NCBI RefSeq assembly: GCF_010731115.1
Contig: NZ_AP022616.1
Span: forward strand, 2,604,001-2,668,000
Origin: Mycolicibacterium phocaicum
Lineage (GTDB): Bacteria; Actinomycetota; Actinomycetes; Mycobacteriales; Mycobacteriaceae
Direction of reading: 5' to 3'
DNA length: 64,000 bases
This document shows, piece by piece, positions 60,474-64,000 of this stretch (positions within the stretch are counted from its first letter, which is position 1; each line of letters opens with the position of its first letter). The translations under genes and the position numbers were made by a program. The notes beneath the pieces are model-generated. The model was given only the letters and a program-made list of their open reading frames with translations. It did no database searches and was not told the DNA's origin.

Positions 60474-60601
60474 TGCAACCGGGCGCGAATATCGTCGGCG
60501 GTGTATGACTCACGCTTGCGCTGATCGCGCGCGACCAACACGCCACCGGCGACCACGCCCGCGACACCGGCCAGGCCAACCCACTTCCACACGCCACGCA
60601 T
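60431..60601 (-). CDS. Small single-span membrane protein, 56 aa
   Basis: ATG 60601 to TAG 60431 encodes [33 protein letters not shown]..., one N-terminal hydrophobic span (residues 4-24) followed by a basic, helical tail ([16 protein letters not shown]). It overlaps the cyclase 3' end by 43 bp antisense. The composition (Lys/Arg just after the span) is normal for a real small membrane protein, and it is divergent from the YiiX-like gene with 49 bp between starts. No known family. Confidence 0.6.
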   Translation of the reverse strand: MRGVWKWVGLAGVAGVVAGGVLVARDQRKRESYTADDIRARLHQRLAESGGSQPTA

Positions 60602-60650
60602 GCAGTGATTATGGACGAGCGAAGCGCCGGGGAATGTCTAAGCTGCCCAG

Positions 60651-61343
60651 ATGACTGGTAACGCGGTGACATTGGAGCGGGCGCTGGCCGAAACCCGGAC
60701 CGGCGACATCTGGTTGTTCCGTGGGGCTTCCAAGCCCGACCGCGCCATCCAGACGCTCACCAACGCGCCCGTGAACCATGTCGGCATGACGGTCGCCATC
60801 GACGACCTGCCGCCGCTGATCTGGCACGCCGAACTCGGCGACAAACTCGAATGCCTGTGGAGCGGCAGCCACCACCGCGGCGTGCAACTCAACGACCTGC
60901 GGGCCGCCGTCGAACGGTGGGTGTACGTGTACGGGCAGCGGTGCTGGCTGCGCCAGCTGACGCCGTACGCCACCCGCGAGCAGGAAGACCTGGCGTTGAA
61001 TGTGGTGGCCCGCATGGACGGCACCGCGTTCCCCACCACCGCGCGGTTGACGGGCCGGTGGTTCCGTGGCCGGGCGCCGGTGGTCAGCGACTACACACGC
61101 GGAATTCCGTTGGTGCACCGCAAGGTTCGCGAATCCGCCGAGCGCGACAAGAACCGCCGGCGGTCGGCCGGGCTCGAGACCGCGTATTGCGCCGAGACAG
61201 TGGCCATCACCTACGAGGAAATGGGACTGCTGGTCACCGAGAAACGGGAGAACTATTTCGATCCCGGGTCGTTCTGGAGTGGTGATTCATTGTCGTTGAC
61301 GCCTGGATACCGGCTCGGCGAAGAAATTGAAATTCTCGCCTGA
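60651..61343 (+). CDS. YiiX/YebB-like permuted NlpC/P60 hydrolase-fold protein, 230 aa
   Basis: A 230-aa protein whose conserved residues fit a circularly permuted papain-like NlpC/P60 fold: His43 in NHVGMTV early, an internal Tyr/Trp rich part (RWVYVYGQRCWLRQL), and Cys180 in AYCAETVA late. Such proteins cleave amide or ester bonds. No signal peptide is visible. ATG 60651 follows TAAGCT (60639-60644) by 6 nt, so translation is probably leaderless. The assignment is by motif only. Confidence 0.65.
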   Translation: MTGNAVTLERALAETRTGDIWLFRGASKPDRAIQTLTNAPVNHVGMTVAIDDLPPLIWHAELGDKLECLWSGSHHRGVQLNDLRAAVERWVYVYGQRCWLRQLTPYATREQEDLALNVVARMDGTAFPTTARLTGRWFRGRAPVVSDYTRGIPLVHRKVRESAERDKNRRRSAGLETAYCAETVAITYEEMGLLVTEKRENYFDPGSFWSGDSLSLTPGYRLGEEIEILA

Positions 61344-61453
61344 CCTGGAATTCCCGAATCCGTCAATTCATTGCATTCGGCGTCAGCGCAGTCGTGCCGC
61401 CATTAACATTTGTGGGCAACTACCCGGTTACGGGAAAGCCCTCAGGAGGCGTC

Positions 61454-61681
61454 ATGCGATTGAAAAATGCGCTCGTAGGAACGTGGATTGCCGCTGCCGC
61501 AATCGGCGGGGCGATCAGTCTTGCCCCGATGGCCGGCGCCGATCCGGATCCCGATGTGCCCTACGGCGGCGACGAATTCGACCTGCCGCAGCAAGGTCCG
61601 AACCCATACGACTTCGGGTTCCACGAGTCCAATCACGACGAGAAGGACACGTCCGCCGGCGCCACCGACGTGCCGTACTGA
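61454..61681 (+). CDS. Small secreted acidic protein, 75 aa
   Basis: The signal peptide (MRLKNALVGTWIAAAAIGGA, cleavage after MAGA) leaves a mature acidic peptide of about 45 residues: DPDPDVPYGGDEFDLPQQGPNPYDFGFHESNHDEKDTSAGATDVPY in composition (Asp/Pro-rich, two Tyr-Gly type motifs). No domain is known. AGGAGG lies about 5 nt before ATG 61454. It is followed after 19 bp by the convergent PhyH gene. Confidence 0.8.
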   Translation: MRLKNALVGTWIAAAAIGGAISLAPMAGADPDPDVPYGGDEFDLPQQGPNPYDFGFHESNHDEKDTSAGATDVPY

Positions 61682-61700
61682 TCCGCCTGATCGTCGACGA

Positions 61701-62561
61701 TCAGGCGTACTGATCGCCGGCGATCTCCAGCAGCCGCTTCGGGTGCATGCCGTCCACCTGCCCGATGAAGGGCGGGTGAATGCTGTAGCCGAGCATGCGG
61801 CGAATGTCTTCTGACACCCGGCGGACGGTGTCGCGGGTCATCGACAGCGTGAAGGCCTCCTGCGGCCGCAGCCACGGCTCGCAGTATTGGGCGGTGACGG
61901 CCAGCCGCGGACGGTCGGTGCGGTTGGCGCCGCCGCCGTGCCACAGCGTGCCGGGGAAGAACACACACGACCCGGCGCTCATCACGACGGGCTTGCGCTC
62001 GACGTCGTCGCCGGGCAACCGGTCACCCCAGAGCTGGCTGCCGGGCACCACATCGGTGGCGCCGTTGTCGGCGGTGAAATCGTCGATGGCCCAGATGGTC
62101 GCCGCGCCCAACGCGGCGCGGGGCCGCGGCAGCGGGTAGAAGCCGTCGTCGGTGTGCAGCATCTGCGCCTGTTCCCCCGGCAGGATGTTGATCACCTGGA
62201 GCATCGACAGCAGATAGTTGGGCAGGAACATCCGGTCCAGCAGTGCGAGCACGCGCGGGTGGTCGGCGATGACGTCGCACGCCGCGGTCTTGTTGAGCAC
62301 GCTGTAGATGCGCTGCGTCGACCGTCCCTCAAAACCGTTGCGGCCGTGTCGATCCAGCATCGGCGTCACGGCGGCGCGGATCTCGTCCAGCTGGGTCGCA
62401 CTGAGCAGATCGGGCAGGATCACGTAGCCGTCGCGCGTCATCGTGGCGAGATCGGCATCGACGATCGCGGGGTCGACGGTCGCGCCGCTGCTTTCGGTCC
62501 GGCGATAGGTGCCGGCCAGGTCGCCGCTCAAGTCCGCCAGCGATGACACTTCAGTGCTCAT
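61701..62561 (-). CDS. Phytanoyl-CoA dioxygenase (PhyH) family protein
   Basis: A 2-oxoglutarate/Fe(II)-dependent dioxygenase of 286 aa. The iron-binding HxD is His136/Asp138 (LHTDDG), the distal His is 208 (TLWHGGGANR), and an Arg just after it (RPRLAVT, near 217-219) would hold 2-oxoglutarate. Substrate is unknown; the family hydroxylates phytanoyl-CoA or small molecules and natural products. ATG 62561 is divergent from a TetR regulator over a near-perfect 20-bp palindrome, so it is probably under TetR control. Confidence 0.92.
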   Translation of the reverse strand: MSTEVSSLADLSGDLAGTYRRTESSGATVDPAIVDADLATMTRDGYVILPDLLSATQLDEIRAAVTPMLDRHGRNGFEGRSTQRIYSVLNKTAACDVIADHPRVLALLDRMFLPNYLLSMLQVINILPGEQAQMLHTDDGFYPLPRPRAALGAATIWAIDDFTADNGATDVVPGSQLWGDRLPGDDVERKPVVMSAGSCVFFPGTLWHGGGANRTDRPRLAVTAQYCEPWLRPQEAFTLSMTRDTVRRVSEDIRRMLGYSIHPPFIGQVDGMHPKRLLEIAGDQYA

Positions 62562-62580
62562 TGCTCCACTCCCGCCGAAA

Positions 62581-62600
62581 CATAACCGAGTTCTGTTATG
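62581..62600. promoter_or_regulatory. Near-perfect 20-bp TetR operator
   Basis: CATAACCGAG at 62581-62590 and TTCTGTTATG at 62591-62600: 8 of 10 base pairs match, with perfect CATAAC/GTTATG ends. It overlaps the predicted -10 TATGTT (62597-62602) of the TetR gene and lies 19 bp from the PhyH start, so one repressor could block both promoters. Confidence 0.75.
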
Positions 62601-62609
62601 TTTTGGACT

Positions 62610-63188
62610 ATGGCACGTGCCCCGATCGGACGTCAACAACTTCTGACCGCCGCGCGCGACGAACTGGTGCGCGGCAACGGCGTGCTCGAACTGAGCGCAC
62701 TGACCCGCCGGGCGCAGCTCAGCACCGGCGCCCTCTATCACCACTTCGGTTCCAAAAGTGGGCTTCTCGCAGCGGTTTACGACGACTTCTATCACGGGCT
62801 GCGCCATGCCATCGCCGACGTGCACCTACCCGTCGACGCCGACTGTGGAGTCCGGGAGCGCGAGCGCACCCGCCGTTTCGTCGTCTACCACTTCGACGAT
62901 GAGCTGGCGCCGATCCTGCTCGGCCGCGCGACGCTGGACCCCGAACTCGCCGAACTCGAGGCCGTCCATCTCCAGACGATGAGCGAGGCCGCAGCCGACA
63001 ACATCCGCCACGGGCAAGAGTCCGGTGAATTGCCCGACGACATCGACGCCGACAGCGCCGGGGCGTTCGTCATCGGCGGACTGCGGCACAGCATCGCCCA
63101 ACAGCTCCGGGCCACACCGCGTGCCGATCCCGATCTTGCCGCCGAACGGCTCTGGCATCTGGTCGCCGCGGCACTCGGCATTTCGTGA
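62610..63188 (+). CDS. TetR-family transcriptional regulator
   Basis: A 192-aa TetR protein: HTH in residues 10-55 (LLTAARDELVRGNGVLELSALTRRAQLSTGALYHHFGSKSGLL in order, conserved YHHFGSK) and a helical ligand domain with HLQTMSEAAADNIRHGQES. ATG 62610 is preferred over ATG 62598: TATGTT (62597-62602) with a 7-nt spacer predicts a leaderless start. It is divergent from the PhyH gene, its likely target. Confidence 0.9.
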   Translation: MARAPIGRQQLLTAARDELVRGNGVLELSALTRRAQLSTGALYHHFGSKSGLLAAVYDDFYHGLRHAIADVHLPVDADCGVRERERTRRFVVYHFDDELAPILLGRATLDPELAELEAVHLQTMSEAAADNIRHGQESGELPDDIDADSAGAFVIGGLRHSIAQQLRATPRADPDLAAERLWHLVAAALGIS

Positions 63189-63193
63189 CGGGA

Positions 63194-63940
63194 TCAGACG
63201 GTGCCGCGCGCCGCCCACGCCGTGGCCGTCACGGTGAACGGTCCGTCGCCAAGACGTTCGCGCGCAACGGTTTTCAGCATGCCACGCCTCTCGTCATCGA
63301 GGCGCTGGACGTAGTCCCCGGCCGGTCCGACACCGAACGTGTACGGCTCCCACCACTCCTCGAAGCTCGGGTGCAGCACGTCGATGGCGATGGCATCCTC
63401 TGTCACGTTGCGTAGCCCGGCGGCGTCGAAGATCTCGGTGAGGTGGCCTCTGTGCGCGCCAGATAGCAACGCCTCGTCCTGTGCGTCGGGGTCGATCACG
63501 TGGACGGCGTCCCAGAACGGTGCCAGCGCACCCGTCGGGCCGTCCCACGCGCACGCCGCGACGACGCCCCCGGGCCGGGTCATCCGCGCCATCTGCCCGA
63601 TGCCGGCGACGGGATCGGTCATGAAATGCACCACCAGTTGGGCGAGCGCGGCGTCGAAAGTCGCAGTGTCGTAAGGCAGTTCCTCAGCGGTCCCGAGGCG
63701 GGCGTCGAGCCCGGGGAACCGCGCCTGGATCGCATCGACGAACGGCGGCGACGGATCGATGGCCGCAACCTCGGCGCCCGTCGCCAGCAGCCGCGCTGTC
63801 AGCGCGCCGGGTCCGCTGCCGACGTCGAGCACCTTCGCTCCGGCCGTGATCCCGGCGAAGGCGGCGAAGACGTCCGCGAGCGGCTCGGCGTATCGGCCCA
63901 TGTAGCGGCCGTACGCGTCCGGCGAGACGACGAAGCTCAC
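63194..63940 (-). CDS. Class I SAM-dependent methyltransferase, 248 aa
   Basis: A methyltransferase of the UbiE/Methyltransf_11 type: motif I VLDVGSGPGALTARLLATGA (about residues 37-56), AAIDPSPPFVDAIQARFP, the ELPYDTATFDAALAQLVVHF region and TRPGGVVAACAW. The N-terminal MSFVVSPDAYGRYMGRYAEPLADVF resembles methyltransferases that act on small aromatic or quinone substrates. GTG 63940 is the first plausible start. Five bp separate it from the TetR gene's end. Confidence 0.88.
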   Translation of the reverse strand: MSFVVSPDAYGRYMGRYAEPLADVFAAFAGITAGAKVLDVGSGPGALTARLLATGAEVAAIDPSPPFVDAIQARFPGLDARLGTAEELPYDTATFDAALAQLVVHFMTDPVAGIGQMARMTRPGGVVAACAWDGPTGALAPFWDAVHVIDPDAQDEALLSGAHRGHLTEIFDAAGLRNVTEDAIAIDVLHPSFEEWWEPYTFGVGPAGDYVQRLDDERRGMLKTVARERLGDGPFTVTATAWAARGTV

Positions 63941-63968
63941 CAGCAGATGCTATGCCGCATATCAGCTA

Positions 63969-64000
63969 CTACGCCCCGAATTTGGCCTTGGCATCGTCTC
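63969..64000 (-). CDS. C-terminal tail of a protein running off the window
   Basis: Read on the minus strand, the last bases give ...DDAKAKFGA followed by TAG (63969-63971). Only about 10 codons are inside the window. The Lys/Ala-rich ending is compatible with many proteins, so no family is assigned. Confidence 0.35.
   Translation of the reverse strand, partial: DDAKAKFGA

Overview
The window is GC-rich actinobacterial DNA from the genus Mycobacterium in the broad sense (Mycolicibacterium-like). The evidence is gene content and order. The left two thirds carry, in broken order, homologues of the M. tuberculosis Rv1142c-Rv1166 block: lpqW, typA, mutT2, the pterin-carbinolamine dehydratase, pimE, two Pro/Ala-rich secreted proteins (Rv1158c/Rv1157c), the HhH glycosylase (Rv1156), the F420/PPOX protein (Rv1155), omt (Rv1153c), GntR (Rv1152), the sirtuin (Rv1151c), a methyltransferase beside an intact mmpL13-like gene, SDR (Rv1144), mcr (Rv1143) and an enoyl-CoA hydratase. 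All homologies are from recognition of the translated sequence; no search was run.

Layout. 1-8.9 kb: envelope and housekeeping (LpqW and PimE act in PIM/LAM synthesis; TypA, MutT2) plus two proline/alanine-rich exported proteins. narGHJI, which separates mutT2 from typA in M. tuberculosis, is replaced by two tiny genes. 9-13.8 kb: a MarR-controlled SDR/NTF2 pair with two visible operators, a CYTH-CHAD protein, a nitroreductase and a glycosylase. 13.8-18.7 kb: a catabolic-looking aldolase/DapA-like pair divergent from an XRE-cupin regulator, then transporter and acyltransferase genes. 19-22.3 kb: PPOX, DUF1697, an AT-richer lone AAA ATPase with a repeat-studded upstream region, and an omt broken by a one-base deletion. 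22.4-32 kb is accessory relative to M. tuberculosis: an NCS2 permease, a self-sufficient CYP102-like P450-reductase fusion in an operon with an EthA-like Baeyer-Villiger monooxygenase (divergent from a PucR/CdaR regulator over a perfect 21-bp palindrome), and a 15-gene tRNA array with an HNH endonuclease gene inside it. The array is preceded by what looks like a ribosomal-RNA-type boxB/boxA antitermination site.

32-45 kb: GntR, sirtuin, an mmpL-tetR-methyltransferase operon with a palindromic operator, a 40-residue leaderless small gene with its own terminator, then acyl-CoA/branched-lipid metabolism (acyl-CoA dehydrogenase, nitronate monooxygenase-like, SDR, Mcr, enoyl-CoA hydratase), a Tap-like exporter and two small lipoproteins. 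45.6-47.3 kb is a complete IS1380-family element with terminal inverted repeats and a TTTAG target duplication; it sits on the predicted -10 of a gamma-carbonic-anhydrase-like gene. 47-57 kb: MFS, a fasciclin-domain secreted protein, a beta-oxidation operon (thiolase, hydratase, acyl-CoA dehydrogenase) divergent from a FadR-type GntR regulator, a DUF3556 membrane protein behind a consensus KstR box, DoxX and a WS/DGAT-like acyltransferase. 57-64 kb: two Mce-associated proteins, an alpha/beta hydrolase, a class III cyclase, a YiiX-like hydrolase, a PhyH dioxygenase divergent from a TetR regulator, and a methyltransferase.

Two genome-wide styles stand out. Many genes look leaderless: a TANNNT-like -10 lies 6-7 nt before an ATG or GTG. 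Gene ends and intergenic gaps carry long, often perfect palindromes, at least two kinds of which are repeated within the window.
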